Shown here: positions 47,737 through 57,228 of the stretch, in pieces
Numbering within the stretch: the stretch's first letter is position 1
Layout of the letters: every line of letters begins with the position of its first letter
NCBI GenBank assembly: GCA_013874835.1
Contig: CP059430.1
Span: 762,864 to 826,863, forward strand
Source of the DNA: Carnobacteriaceae bacterium zg-84
GTDB taxonomy: Bacteria; Bacillota; Bacilli; Lactobacillales; Aerococcaceae
Direction of reading: 5' to 3'
DNA: 64,000 bases
The notes under the pieces: model-generated
Told to the model about the DNA's origin: nothing
Databases searched by the model: none
The model's input: the letters and a program-made list of their open reading frames with translations, nothing else
Made by a program: the position numbers and the translations under genes

Positions 47737-47765
47737 ATTATACAACTTTACTCCAATGATGTAAA
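47737..47765 (-). promoter_or_regulatory. Minus-strand promoter of the microprotein
   Basis: On the minus strand TTTACA (47765-47760), a 17-base spacer and TATAAT (47742-47737). Confidence 0.6.
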
Positions 47766-47924
47766 CACTACCAAATGTTGTAAAAAAGATGTTTTTGTTT
47801 ATTTATACAGTTTTTTGAATACATAAAGAAGTATTTATTTTTAAACACTTGTTTTCAAAAATGGCTTTCATACAAAATACTGTATAAATATTTTTTTGGT
47901 TTTTTTAATAAATTCATTTACAAA

Positions 47925-48110
47925 CTAAAGGGCTATAACAGTGCCATGAATTTGTTTTGCAACTGCTTCAGCAGACAAAAAATTGTTATATATTTTTACT
48001 TTATATCTCCGTGAATGAAACACATGCGTATACCATTCTTTATAGCCAAAAGAGTATTCTGTATGATAATGGTCAACACGAATAGCGGTTTTTTTAAATA
48101 ATCTTTTCAT
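47925..48110 (-). CDS. Small hypothetical ORF, 61 aa, coupled to upstream ORF
   Basis: Starts at ATG 48110, which overlaps the preceding ORF's stop as ATGA. The product MKRLFKKTAIRVDHYHTEYS... is basic, aromatic-rich and ends AEAVAKQIHGTVIAL. Not recognised. It may be a real small protein or the decayed end of a larger gene. Confidence 0.35.
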   Translation of the reverse strand: MKRLFKKTAIRVDHYHTEYSFGYKEWYTHVFHSRRYKVKIYNNFLSAEAVAKQIHGTVIAL

Positions 48111-48214
48111 GCTGAAAACAGACACGCTTCTTTGTATTGAATATCTTTTTGATTGATAATACGTAGCGTGTTCTTAATACATGCAGACAAGTCATCGACT
48201 TGTTCATCTGTCAT
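48107..48214 (-). CDS. Small hypothetical ORF, 35 aa
   Basis: ATG 48214 immediately follows an in-frame TAA; the product begins MTDEQVDDLSACIKNTLRI and ends with a TGA inside the next ORF's start. No clear ribosome-binding site. It lies 58 bases from the left end of the ISL3 element, which may have cut off its promoter. Confidence 0.3.
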   Translation of the reverse strand: MTDEQVDDLSACIKNTLRIINQKDIQYKEACLFSA

Positions 48215-48394
48215 TTATTTGAATATTTTATAGTTTTTTATAGCCACTTACCTTGTTTAACAGTTATTCAATATATTAGGGCTGTATAATTTTTAGGGTT
48301 GATGGCATAAGCCAGCAACCCTAATTTTATGTAGACAAAAAGGCAATTTTCTCTTAAATTAAAAGTACGACCAAATAATAAGGAGAAATTGCCT

Positions 48395-49699
48395 ATGTCT
48401 AATATAACAGAAATCTTACTACAATTAAAGGATAAAAACATCACATTTGATCATGAAAACATATCAGAGTGTGACATTCGACATAAAAAATCATTGGTCT
48501 TATACGGTAAATTAACCTATACACCAGATTGTTGCCCAAATTGTCACGCAACCAATGGCATTGTAAAAAATGGGACACGTCAATCACAACTGTCTTTATG
48601 CCAAATTTCAGGACTAAACGCCTATTTATCACTCACTAAACAACGTTTTTATTGTAAATCCTGTCAATCATCATTTACAGCTGAAACACCTATTGTGGAT
48701 AAGCATTGTTTTATCACAAACCGTTTAAAACAAAAGATAATGGACACTTTAACAGAAACCATTTCAGAAACCTACATCGCTAAACAACACAATGTATCTG
48801 TACATACGGTCAGACGTATTGTTGATAAAGTCGCCTCTACTTTAAAAGTAAATCACAACACACAATTACCTCATCATCTATGCTTTGATGAATTTAAGTC
48901 AGTAAAATCTTCTGATAGTGCCATGAGTTTTATCTATTGTGATGCACTGACTCATCAACTGATTGACGTTGTACACGACCGTAAATCCAGCACGCTATTA
49001 GACTACTTTGCTAGATACGATACCCAGACAAGAAAAGCTGTTAAAACAATTACGATTGATATGTTTCGCCCCTATATTCAGATATCCAAGCAAGTATTTC
49101 CTAACGCACATATCATTATCGACCCTTTTCATATTGTACAAGCATTAAATCGTGAGTTAACAAAACACAGAGTGCATGTAATGAAAGCTTTACATCAGAA
49201 CAATCGCCGTTTATACAACAAAATGAAACGTTATTGGAAGTTGTTTTTAAGTAACACAGATACACTAAGTAGTTATCCTTATCACCGTTTTCCACTGTTT
49301 GATTGGATGACGCATACACAAGGGATAGTCGATTATTTATTGGAACAAGTCCCCGAACTACGGGCCACATACGATGTTGTTCATCAATTAAGAGATGCTT
49401 TACATAATAGAGATTTTGACCGATTTGAAGAAATACTCATATGGGCTAAACAGGAAGCTATTTCTCCTGGTTTACGTAGAGTATTAAGAACGTTCAAAGG
49501 GTATTTACCCTATATTAAAAACACCTTTATCTACCATCATTTGACTAACGGTGCACTTGAAGGAATCAATCATAAAATTAAGGTACTTAAGAGAAATGCC
49601 TATGGTTATCGTAACTTTTCACATTTTAGAAATCGTATTTTATTAATCTGTAAGTTATATGTACCATATACCGTACCATCTACTTCACTAGTTGCTTAA
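48395..49699 (+). CDS. ISL3-family transposase
   Basis: 434 residues. The N-terminal zinc-ribbon CPNC...CKSC (about residues 45-85) is followed by a helix-turn-helix (about 115-150, KQHNVSVHTVRRIVDK). The DDE-type catalytic domain includes HLCFDEFKS, TIDMFRPY and the C-terminal glutamate in TNGALEGINHKIKVLKR. ATG 48395 follows TAAGGAG at good spacing; the in-frame TTG two codons upstream is less likely. The frame is intact, so the element may be active. Confidence 0.95.
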   Translation: MSNITEILLQLKDKNITFDHENISECDIRHKKSLVLYGKLTYTPDCCPNCHATNGIVKNGTRQSQLSLCQISGLNAYLSLTKQRFYCKSCQSSFTAETPIVDKHCFITNRLKQKIMDTLTETISETYIAKQHNVSVHTVRRIVDKVASTLKVNHNTQLPHHLCFDEFKSVKSSDSAMSFIYCDALTHQLIDVVHDRKSSTLLDYFARYDTQTRKAVKTITIDMFRPYIQISKQVFPNAHIIIDPFHIVQALNRELTKHRVHVMKALHQNNRRLYNKMKRYWKLFLSNTDTLSSYPYHRFPLFDWMTHTQGIVDYLLEQVPELRATYDVVHQLRDALHNRDFDRFEEILIWAKQEAISPGLRRVLRTFKGYLPYIKNTFIYHHLTNGALEGINHKIKVLKRNAYGYRNFSHFRNRILLICKLYVPYTVPSTSLVA

Positions 49700-49705
49700 T
49701 AGTTT

Positions 49706-49807
49706 AAGTCAAAAGTGATGTACGAATAGCTCCTTCCCCGCACAACGTAGGGGAAGAGAAAAATGTATCGTGTACATTTCGGTGAGCCGTACATCACTTT
49801 GTGACTT
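49706..49807 (+). other. Structured three-way-junction region behind the ISL3 transposase
   Basis: An outer imperfect stem of about 19 bp (49706-49724 with 49788-49807) encloses two hairpins: CTTCCCC/GGGGAAG (49733-49739, 49750-49756) and AAATGTA/TACATTT (49761-49767, 49773-49779). No protein is encoded. It could fold as RNA in the transposase 3' end or act as a DNA structure. Confidence 0.6.
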
Positions 49808-49812
49808 AAAAT

Positions 49813-49853
49813 AAAAAGATAGTGACGTAACATTTGTGACATCACTACTTTTT
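49813..49853 (+). terminator. Terminator near the ISL3 right end
   Basis: Stem AAAAAGATAGTGACGT against ACATCACTACTTTTT with a small bulge, ending in a T-run, about 30 bases inside the right end. Confidence 0.7.
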
Positions 49854-49923
49854 ATGAGTCATCAACCCTATTTGACATAGAGCCTATATTAGTTATATAA
49901 ATACTTATTTTTGATGTATAATA

Positions 49924-49957
49924 AATCCCCTACTGGCATACTTTCCAATAAGGGATT
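49924..49957 (-). terminator. Terminator of the methyltransferase-cupin genes
   Basis: A 13-bp stem with two G-T pairs (49945-49957 with 49924-49936 on the minus strand), then TTTATTAT. Confidence 0.65.
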
Positions 49958-49961
49958 GATA

Positions 49962-50249
49962 TTATTCTTTTATTAACGTAACAAAAATTTCAGAATGTTC
50001 GTTTGCTTCTGCTTCAATAGTATGTTCGCCATTAAAGGTTAGTACTGTACCCGGAGTCAACAAATGTTCTTCTTGTCCGTCTAGTAAAACCGTAACCGAT
50101 CCTTTCACAATAACAAAAACAATTTGATGTCCGATATGGTTATGTCTATCAATTTTTTCTGATTTTGCCAATACTTTTTTGACTGTTTTGAATGTATCAA
50201 ATGAAAAGCATACACCCGCTTGATTGGCTATGTTTCCTATTGTCATCAT
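49962..50249 (-). CDS. Small cupin-domain protein
   Basis: A 95-residue single cupin barrel with metal-binding motif 1 RHNHIGHQIVFVIVKG (His residues near 36, 38 and 41) and motif 2 PGTVLTFNGEHTIEA (His near 76). Tandem ATGs at 50249/50246 overlap the methyltransferase stop (ATGA), and AAGGAA lies upstream. Small cupins of this kind may bind metals or small ligands; the partner methyltransferase suggests a joint detoxification or modification role, which is inference. Confidence 0.8.
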   Translation of the reverse strand: MMTIGNIANQAGVCFSFDTFKTVKKVLAKSEKIDRHNHIGHQIVFVIVKGSVTVLLDGQEEHLLTPGTVLTFNGEHTIEAEANEHSEIFVTLIKE

Positions 50250-51007
50250 TTTTCCTTCTTTCTACTACAAATTGCAATGTACATTAAGTCTTTTTTTGTC
50301 TTATTAAAAAATTTAAACATATTTAAAAACATTGGTCGATTTTCCGATTTAAGCAATCCATTTTTAAGAATGTTCATCGTGTTTAAAAATCCCTCGTCTT
50401 TTATCATTCCCGTAGGCGTCATCAAAGACATTTGACCGTGTATTTCTTGGCTTTCAAAGCCTATTTCTTGAAACAGATGTAGCCAATCATCACGGTGCAT
50501 TGGATGAACATTGACATGTATCGTTTCACGTAAAGTATCAATAGTTTTCTCTAATGTATCACTAAAGAATGTAATATCATGTGTCAGTAGAATACCATTT
50601 GGTTTCAAAACACGGTAATACTCTTTAATGGCTTTTACTTTAGCATTTTTAGACAGCATGGTCAGCATTGCTTCATTGATGACAATATCGAATGAATTGT
50701 CATCAAATGGTAAATGCATTGCGTTACCTTGTTGAACAGTAATATACTCTTCTAGTTGATTTGTTTTAATATTTTGTTTTGCTTGTTCAAGTGCATTTTT
50801 GTCTAAATCAATACCAGTAATATGACATTGGTATGTTTTGACAAGTTCAATAGATGTTGTACACATATTGCAACCAACTTCTAGCACTTTTTTCTCTTTA
50901 GAAAAATTCCCATTTTTAATCAACCAATCTGTTGCTTCTTTTCCTCCTGGACGCAATCTTTTTTTACCTAATTTAGCTAAAAATTGATGTCCTGCTTGTT
51001 TTGTCAT
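50246..51007 (-). CDS. Class I SAM-dependent methyltransferase (UbiE/Methyltransf_11 type)
   Basis: 253 residues. SAM motif I VLEVGCNMCTTSIEL (about residues 38-52), the acidic loop GIDLDKNALEQA (about 62-73), motif II near GNAMHLPFDDNSFDIVINEA and motif III LKPNGILLTHD are clear. The substrate is unknown. The motif I contains two cysteines (CNMC), unusual among these enzymes. It is coupled to the downstream cupin gene. Confidence 0.85.
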   Translation of the reverse strand: MTKQAGHQFLAKLGKKRLRPGGKEATDWLIKNGNFSKEKKVLEVGCNMCTTSIELVKTYQCHITGIDLDKNALEQAKQNIKTNQLEEYITVQQGNAMHLPFDDNSFDIVINEAMLTMLSKNAKVKAIKEYYRVLKPNGILLTHDITFFSDTLEKTIDTLRETIHVNVHPMHRDDWLHLFQEIGFESQEIHGQMSLMTPTGMIKDEGFLNTMNILKNGLLKSENRPMFLNMFKFFNKTKKDLMYIAICSRKKEK

Positions 51008-51034
51008 GATATAAAACTTTCCTTTAAAAAATTT

Positions 51035-51802
51035 TTATAGATAATTCCACTCACTTAAGTCATTCACAATATGTGTTGGTACTTTTGGTAAATGAGGAAT
51101 ATCTGATTTTTGTGTAACACCAGTTAACGTCAATAATGTATCTATTCCATTATCAATACCGGCTAAAATATCCGTTTGATAATTATCACCAACCATTATA
51201 ACATCCTCTTTACGAACGCCTAATCTATTGATTGCATGGTTCATAATAATAGACGATGGTTTGCCAATAATAATAGGTTCAACTCTTGTTGCTGCAACAA
51301 GTAACTCTTTAATAGCACCAGCTCCGGGAACAAATCCTTTTTCTGTTGGATATTGTTTGTCAATATTTGTCACAATATATTTTGCACCCTGTTGAATCGC
51401 TAAACTCGCCATTTTTAAATCATTGTATGTCACTTGTGTATCCAGCGCTTGCAATACAAAATTTGGATGTTCTTTTTCTTCAATAAATCCAGCATTTAAA
51501 AATTGTTCCTTTAAAATTTGTTCACCAATAACAAATCCTTTATTTCCTAATTTTTCAGCGAGCAAATAATCTAAAGCTGCTAAACCACTGGTATAGATTT
51601 GTGAGATATTCACTTCTATATCCAATGAATTTTGTAAAAATGTCTGCACCATTTCAGGAGATTTTGTTGCATTATTGGTCACAAATAGAAACGGTATCTG
51701 TTTTTGTTGCAAGGTTTTAATAAAAGATTCTGCTTCATGTAATCTTTTTTTCCCTACATAAATAGTACCATCTAAATCAATTAAATAACCTTTGTATCTC
51801 AT
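51035..51802 (-). CDS. yutF: HAD-superfamily hydrolase, YutF/NagD-like
   Basis: A 255-residue class IIA HAD phosphatase. Motif I is LIDLDGTIYVG (about residues 6-16, nucleophile Asp near 8), motif II FVTNNATKS (about 39-47), Lys in IGKPSS and motif IV MVGDNYQTDILAG (about 203-215). It acts on small phosphorylated metabolites by family analogy. AAAGGAG precedes ATG. Its start overlaps the yutD stop (ATGA), the same yutD-yutF pairing as in other Bacilli. Confidence 0.88.
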   Translation of the reverse strand: MRYKGYLIDLDGTIYVGKKRLHEAESFIKTLQQKQIPFLFVTNNATKSPEMVQTFLQNSLDIEVNISQIYTSGLAALDYLLAEKLGNKGFVIGEQILKEQFLNAGFIEEKEHPNFVLQALDTQVTYNDLKMASLAIQQGAKYIVTNIDKQYPTEKGFVPGAGAIKELLVAATRVEPIIIGKPSSIIMNHAINRLGVRKEDVIMVGDNYQTDILAGIDNGIDTLLTLTGVTQKSDIPHLPKVPTHIVNDLSEWNYL

Positions 51803-52299
51803 GCTTTTTTATCTCCTTTACGAATGACAAAAGCATGTTTTTTTGTCTTTTCTTTTTGTGGTTGTTTTTGTTGATGTGTATGCTTTTTATGATTAGATGT
51901 ATTTTGTTTTTTACGTTTTTGTTGATTAGACTTGTGTGGAGCATTTTCTTTAGGCATAACAGGATTACCATTTAAAGAAAGTACAAAATAGGCACACCCA
52001 AAAGCACAATATTCACGTAAATAATCTTCCAGTGTATAAATTTTACTATCCTCTTCTACATTCTTCATATCATTTTTGTAGAATCCTTTTAAACGAAGTT
52101 GATTATGTCCCCAATCCCCTACAATATAATGATATTTTTGTAATAATTTAGTGTATCTATCTTCTAGAGCATCTATTTGAAAGCCATTTTTAAAATCGAC
52201 TTCTAGTGTATATTCATGTTCATTGATAAAAACAAGATTTTCTTTAACAAAAACTTTCGCTTCAGGGATATCTTGTATTTTTATTTCTTCATTTTCCAA
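51799..52299 (-). CDS. yutD: YutD-like protein (DUF1027)
   Basis: Residues about 30-115 carry the DUF1027 core (FKNGFQIDALEDRYTKLL, KYHYIVGDWGHNQLRLKGFY and EYCAFGCAYFVL). The remaining C-terminal 50 residues are a Lys/Gln/His-rich basic tail likely to bind nucleic acid or be disordered. TTG start at 52299 with TAGGTGA upstream. The function of the family is unknown. Confidence 0.85.
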   Translation of the reverse strand: MENEEIKIQDIPEAKVFVKENLVFINEHEYTLEVDFKNGFQIDALEDRYTKLLQKYHYIVGDWGHNQLRLKGFYKNDMKNVEEDSKIYTLEDYLREYCAFGCAYFVLSLNGNPVMPKENAPHKSNQQKRKKQNTSNHKKHTHQQKQPQKEKTKKHAFVIRKGDKKA

Positions 52300-52353
52300 T
52301 ATGTCACCTACTTACTAAGTTATATCTCGTTTATTATCTTAACACAGACAAAC

Positions 52354-52380
52354 AAAAAAAGCACGATAGTCGTGCTTTTT
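52354..52380 (-). terminator. Terminator of the frameshifted lipoprotein gene
   Basis: Stem AAAAAGCACGA with its complement, loop of 3, and A/T runs on both sides; oriented for the minus strand. Confidence 0.8.
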
Positions 52381-52932
52381 ATTCACATTGAATGCCAAAG
52401 ATATAATATATTTCTTGTTCTTCTGCGATAAAATCTTTTCTTAGTAAATTATCAATATTTTCCAATGTGGTATTAGAACTGTCTTTATACACAAATAAAG
52501 GAATAAATTCATTTAATTGAATAGATTTGTTAAGTTTTGATTCATATATTTTTCCTGCCATACCATACATCAATTCAGGTAATTTTAATGGTTTAAGAAA
52601 TCTATGACTTCCTAGTATTAATTGCAATGTATGATTGTTATATCGTAAAATCAATTCAAAAGGATTTATTTCTTTTTCTTTTTCATCTTGCATCAAAAAG
52701 TCACTTTCTTCAATAATCATTTCTCCTGTGTGTGTGATTTTTTTAAGAATATACGTCACTTTTTGTGCTTGATTTGGCGGAGTAATTTTTACTCTTATGG
52801 GAATATCTTCTAAAAAATTGATAATAATGCTTCTTCATTTTTTGAAAAAGGATTTGCCTGTATTTTTCCTACAGATTGTGTACAACCACATAAACATAGT
52901 ATTATACATAACAAAAAATATCTTTGTTTCAT
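52379..52932 (-). pseudogene. Lipoprotein gene with a one-base frameshift in a T6 tract
   Basis: ATG 52932, behind AAAGGAGG, opens a lipoprotein signal MKQRYFLLCIILCLCGC with the lipidated Cys at 17. The frame stops at TAG 52812 after ...EEALLSIF. The following frame, entered by re-reading one base in the T6 run at about 52811-52816, continues LEDIPIRVKITPPNQAQ and then about 125 more residues to 52379. One extra T would give a continuous protein of about 184 residues. The cause may be mutation, a sequencing error, phase variation, or -1 slippage on TTT at the stop. The product matches no known family. Confidence 0.65.
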
Positions 52933-52939
52933 ATACCAT

Positions 52940-53215
52940 TTCCTCCTTTTATTTAACCAATGAATTTCTAATCATATTCATTCCTAATATAATAGTATGT
53001 AACATCTTCTGAGATAAAGAAGAAAGCACGGTTATTTACCGACAAAGATGTTTAACAATGTTTCTTCTTAATTAGGCCATAATATAACATGAAGAGATAC
53101 TTTTTCTAGTTGACAGCTAAATAAACAAAAATGACATATGACAGAAACTATATAACGACCAAATGCTATACTATTCCTCTTTTTATTCATTATAACAAAA
53201 AACGCTTACAAATTC
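52940..53215. other. Intergenic stretch without recognisable features
   Basis: About 275 AT-rich bases between the lipoprotein start and the mnmA terminator. It must contain the lipoprotein promoter on the minus strand, but no convincing -35/-10 pair was identified. No ORF is supported. Confidence 0.4.
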
Positions 53216-53244
53216 TATAAAAGAACAGCCCGAAGGTTGTTCTT

Positions 53245-53246
<2 letters not shown>
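53216..53246 (-). terminator. Terminator of mnmA
   Basis: Stem AAAAGAACA/TGTTCTTTT capped by CC-TTCG-GG; it overlaps the mnmA stop codon. Confidence 0.8.
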
Positions 53247-54471
<1,225 letters not shown>

Positions 54472-55431
54472 TTAGATAGACATATTTCGACGGATTTTTG
54501 AATTGTGCTTCTCTAAATACTCATAAAAAAGCACGACACGTAATTTAAGATTCCGTGCATTCTCTACTAGAGAAATCGTTTGTCGATTTGTTTTCTTAAC
54601 ACTTAATTGAAAAATAGTAACGGTACTATTCTTTACTTTTCGTATATATGTTGTATAGTTTATACTTGCAATCTCTTCTAAGGGGATAAAAATAAAACTC
54701 TTCTGATTCACAATGAGGGTATCTTTATATACATAAAGATGTAATTTTTTATCTTTGTATGAAGCATTTGAAGCAATAATACCATATCCAAATGTCACTT
54801 CTGGAAAGTATTCTTCAAAAATTGTATACATTTTTAAATTTTGTTTAATACGTTTCGTGCATGTTATCCATAGAAAAATACTAATTATTATCCCACCAAA
54901 ACCTATCAAGTGTTTGACAACTTGTGAGTCGTTAAATCTCTTTAAGGATACATATTCCGAACCAATTATTGCATCTTTTGGCACAGCTCTTAAAAAATCG
55001 GTATATAAGTCAACAGTCACATTTGTAAATAAACGTTTTGAGCGACGTCCTACTTTTTCAACTGTTGGAACAAAAGTTGTCATGACATAGGCAGGTTGCT
55101 CTTTTAAACTTTGTTTTCGATGAAATAAATCACGCACGATAGTGTTGTTTTTTTCTGCTGCAAGCATAACATAGCCGTACTCATGTTTAATGAGGTATAA
55201 TGTTGTTTCGTTTATTTCAATAGATGTTTTATCTATATCAAATACTTTTATTGCTACAGGATTGGCATATAGTAAAGTATATTGTTTATAAACTTGCCCT
55301 TTATCATAAGCGTCTTTTGCCAGTTGTTCATTAGATTGAAAAATATCCGATACGGCTGAACAAGAGAAAATGATAGCAAAAAAACTAATGAGTAATTTTA
55401 TTTTTGTACCTTTTAATCGCTGTTTTCTCAT
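54472..55431 (-). CDS. Membrane protein of unknown function, paralogue of next gene
   Basis: 319 residues. An N-terminal signal or membrane segment (about 10-28), an external part of about 140 residues, a second membrane segment (about 173-190) and a cytoplasmic C-terminal half with alternating strands (YKDTLIVNQKSFIFIPLEEI) that resembles a bacterial PH-like domain. The external part contains TTLYLIKHEYGYVMLAAEK, closely similar to the upstream neighbour. No family is recognised. It overlaps that neighbour by one base (TAATG). Confidence 0.7.
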   Translation of the reverse strand: MRKQRLKGTKIKLLISFFAIIFSCSAVSDIFQSNEQLAKDAYDKGQVYKQYTLLYANPVAIKVFDIDKTSIEINETTLYLIKHEYGYVMLAAEKNNTIVRDLFHRKQSLKEQPAYVMTTFVPTVEKVGRRSKRLFTNVTVDLYTDFLRAVPKDAIIGSEYVSLKRFNDSQVVKHLIGFGGIIISIFLWITCTKRIKQNLKMYTIFEEYFPEVTFGYGIIASNASYKDKKLHLYVYKDTLIVNQKSFIFIPLEEIASINYTTYIRKVKNSTVTIFQLSVKKTNRQTISLVENARNLKLRVVLFYEYLEKHNSKIRRNMSI

Positions 55432-55967
55432 TATGTTCTTCTCCTTGTCAATAACCGATATAAATATTTAAGAGCAAAAAATAAGAAAATAAGAGAAATA
55501 ATCCACGCCCATGGTGCTACTTTTTTATACTGATAAACCGATACATAGCGTGATAATGTCATATTATCACTTGATAAATACTTAGGAAGATTATTTTCTA
55601 TTTCTGTGTACCCAGACGTATATTTTGGCATAACTCTAACACATAAAGTAGGTTGTAATGTTGCTAATGCGTCTTTTTGGCTATAAATCATGTTCACATC
55701 TTTATCGTCTTTTTCTGCTTCTAATAAAATCGTACCATACTCATGTGTTACTATGTAAAAAAGAGTGCTATTTTTTGTCTTAATGACAGTATCTAATTTT
55801 TCAATAGCATGCACTCGTAAACGATAATCTCCAAGTGGCTGATCATCAGTGTACACAGAACCATAAAATGACGTTTGCCATTGATATGGTATGACTTGTT
55901 TGAATGTAAATAATATCGATAGTATGATACAACCTAATGATAGTAATAAATAAACACGTTTTTTCAT
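55431..55967 (-). CDS. Membrane protein of unknown function, 178 aa
   Basis: N-terminal membrane segment (about 5-22), an external domain of about 120 residues and a C-terminal membrane segment (about 152-170) with a basic tail. The motif STLFYIVTHEYGTILLEAEK parallels the downstream gene, so the two form a tandem related pair; this one lacks the cytoplasmic PH-like half. ATG 55967 is chosen because the longer frame to 56060 runs through the recA terminator. No good ribosome-binding site is visible. Confidence 0.65.
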   Translation of the reverse strand: MKKRVYLLLSLGCIILSILFTFKQVIPYQWQTSFYGSVYTDDQPLGDYRLRVHAIEKLDTVIKTKNSTLFYIVTHEYGTILLEAEKDDKDVNMIYSQKDALATLQPTLCVRVMPKYTSGYTEIENNLPKYLSSDNMTLSRYVSVYQYKKVAPWAWIISLIFLFFALKYLYRLLTRRRT

Positions 55968-56002
55968 AATATTAAAGATAAAGAGGTTGACCCGATATAT
56001 GA

Positions 56003-56046
56003 TAAAAAAATGGCAAGCAGACATGTTTGGGTATCCGCTTGCCATT
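56003..56046 (-). terminator. Terminator of the rodZ-pgsA-cinA-recA unit
   Basis: Minus-strand stem ATGGCAAGCGGA against TGTCTGCTTGCCAT with one mismatch region, followed by TTTTTTT. Confidence 0.85.
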
Positions 56047-56118
56047 GATACAGCATACATAAGACTAAATTTTTGAAATAAAATTTGTCAACTTCATTTT
56101 TGAGATAGCCCTTTTATG

Positions 56119-57228
56119 TTATTCCTCTTCTAATAATTCCACTAATAATGGATCTGTAATATCGACTGTTTCTTCTTGTTCAGTAGAAATATCTTTGTTT
56201 AATAAAGCAGACTCTTCTGCTGTTGGTTCAATAAGTCCCATTTTAATACGTAATTTTCTATCAACTTCAGCCATGATTTCTGGGTGTTCTAACAAGAATT
56301 TTTTAGCTGTTTCACGCCCTTGCCCAATTCTATCTTCACCATAAGAATACCATGACCCACTTTTCTTAATCATGTCATGCTCAACAGCTAAGTCTAAAAT
56401 TTCTCCTGTTTTAGAAATACCTTCACCATACATGATGTCGACATAAACTGTTTTGAATGGTGGTGCCACTTTATTTTTTACAATTTTAATTTTTGTTGAG
56501 TTACCAATGATTTCAGAATCTTTGCTTCCTTTAATGGCTTCACTCTTACGTACTTCCATACGAATCGTTGAGTAGAATTTTAAAGCACGTCCTCCTGGTG
56601 TTACTTCTGGATTTCCATATGTAACACCGACTTTTTCACGTAATTGGTTAATAAAAATAGCAACTGTTTTTTGTTTGTTAATCACACTTGATAATTTTCT
56701 TAACGCTTGTGACATTAAACGAGCTTGTAACCCAACATGAGAATCACCCATATCACCTTTAATTTCTGCTTTTGGTACAAGTGCAGCAACGGAGTCAATG
56801 ACAATAACATCAATCGCACCTGAACTAATTAAAGCTTCAGCAATTTCAAGTGCTTCTTCCCCACTATCTGGCTGAGATAAGAATAAATCATCAATATCAA
56901 TTCCCAAATTTTTAGCATAAAGAGGGTCCATTGCATGTTCTGCATCAATATATGCCGCTACTCCTCCAGTTTTTTGTACTTCTGCAACAACGTGTAAAGC
57001 TGTTGTTGTTTTACCAGATGATTCTGGACCATAAATTTCAATGATACGTCCACGAGGGAAACCACCAATGCCTAATGCAGAATCAATTAAAATAGAACCT
57101 GATGAAATGGCATCAATTTTTGTATCGGCTCTATCTCCTAAGCGCATAATAGATCCTTTACCAAAATCTTTTTCAATTTTCTTAATAGCATCTTGCAATG
57201 CCTTCATTCTTTCTTCACTAATAACCAT
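56119..57228 (-). CDS. recA: RecA recombinase
   Basis: The strand-exchange and SOS coprotease protein. Walker [10 protein letters not shown] (about residues 66-74), the MAW region, Walker [13 protein letters not shown], loop L1 [20 protein letters not shown], and loop L2 [17 protein letters not shown] are all canonical. The length is 369, with an acidic C-terminal tail. AAGGAG precedes ATG 57228, which lies inside the end of cinA (11-base overlap). Confidence 0.98.
   Translation of the reverse strand: MVISEERMKALQDAIKKIEKDFGKGSIMRLGDRADTKIDAISSGSILIDSALGIGGFPRGRIIEIYGPESSGKTTTALHVVAEVQKTGGVAAYIDAEHAMDPLYAKNLGIDIDDLFLSQPDSGEEALEIAEALISSGAIDVIVIDSVAALVPKAEIKGDMGDSHVGLQARLMSQALRKLSSVINKQKTVAIFINQLREKVGVTYGNPEVTPGGRALKFYSTIRMEVRKSEAIKGSKDSEIIGNSTKIKIVKNKVAPPFKTVYVDIMYGEGISKTGEILDLAVEHDMIKKSGSWYSYGEDRIGQGRETAKKFLLEHPEIMAEVDRKLRIKMGLIEPTAEESALLNKDISTEQEETVDITDPLLVELLEEE

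Larger units (their letters stand above)
47152..48271. other. AT-rich stretch with only small candidate ORFs
   Basis: About 1.1 kb without a normal-sized gene, between metK and the ISL3 element. It holds a minus-strand two-segment membrane microprotein with a good promoter (47436-47765) and a coupled pair of short minus-strand ORFs (47925-48214). An orphan AGGAGAAG at 47285-47292 is followed by no usable start codon, suggesting a decayed gene. Otherwise nothing was recognised. Confidence 0.5.
48280..49884 (+). mobile_element. ISL3-family insertion sequence, complete
   Basis: The element is 1605 bp. Its ends begin GGCTGTAT and (reverse strand) GGCTCTAT and share AGGGTTGATG at positions 16-25, about 18 of 25 bases matching. 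A perfect 8-bp target duplication TATATTAG flanks it (48272-48279 and 49885-49892), the length expected for ISL3. One intact transposase gene and a structured 3' segment lie inside. The perfect duplication indicates a recent, un-rearranged insertion. Confidence 0.95.
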
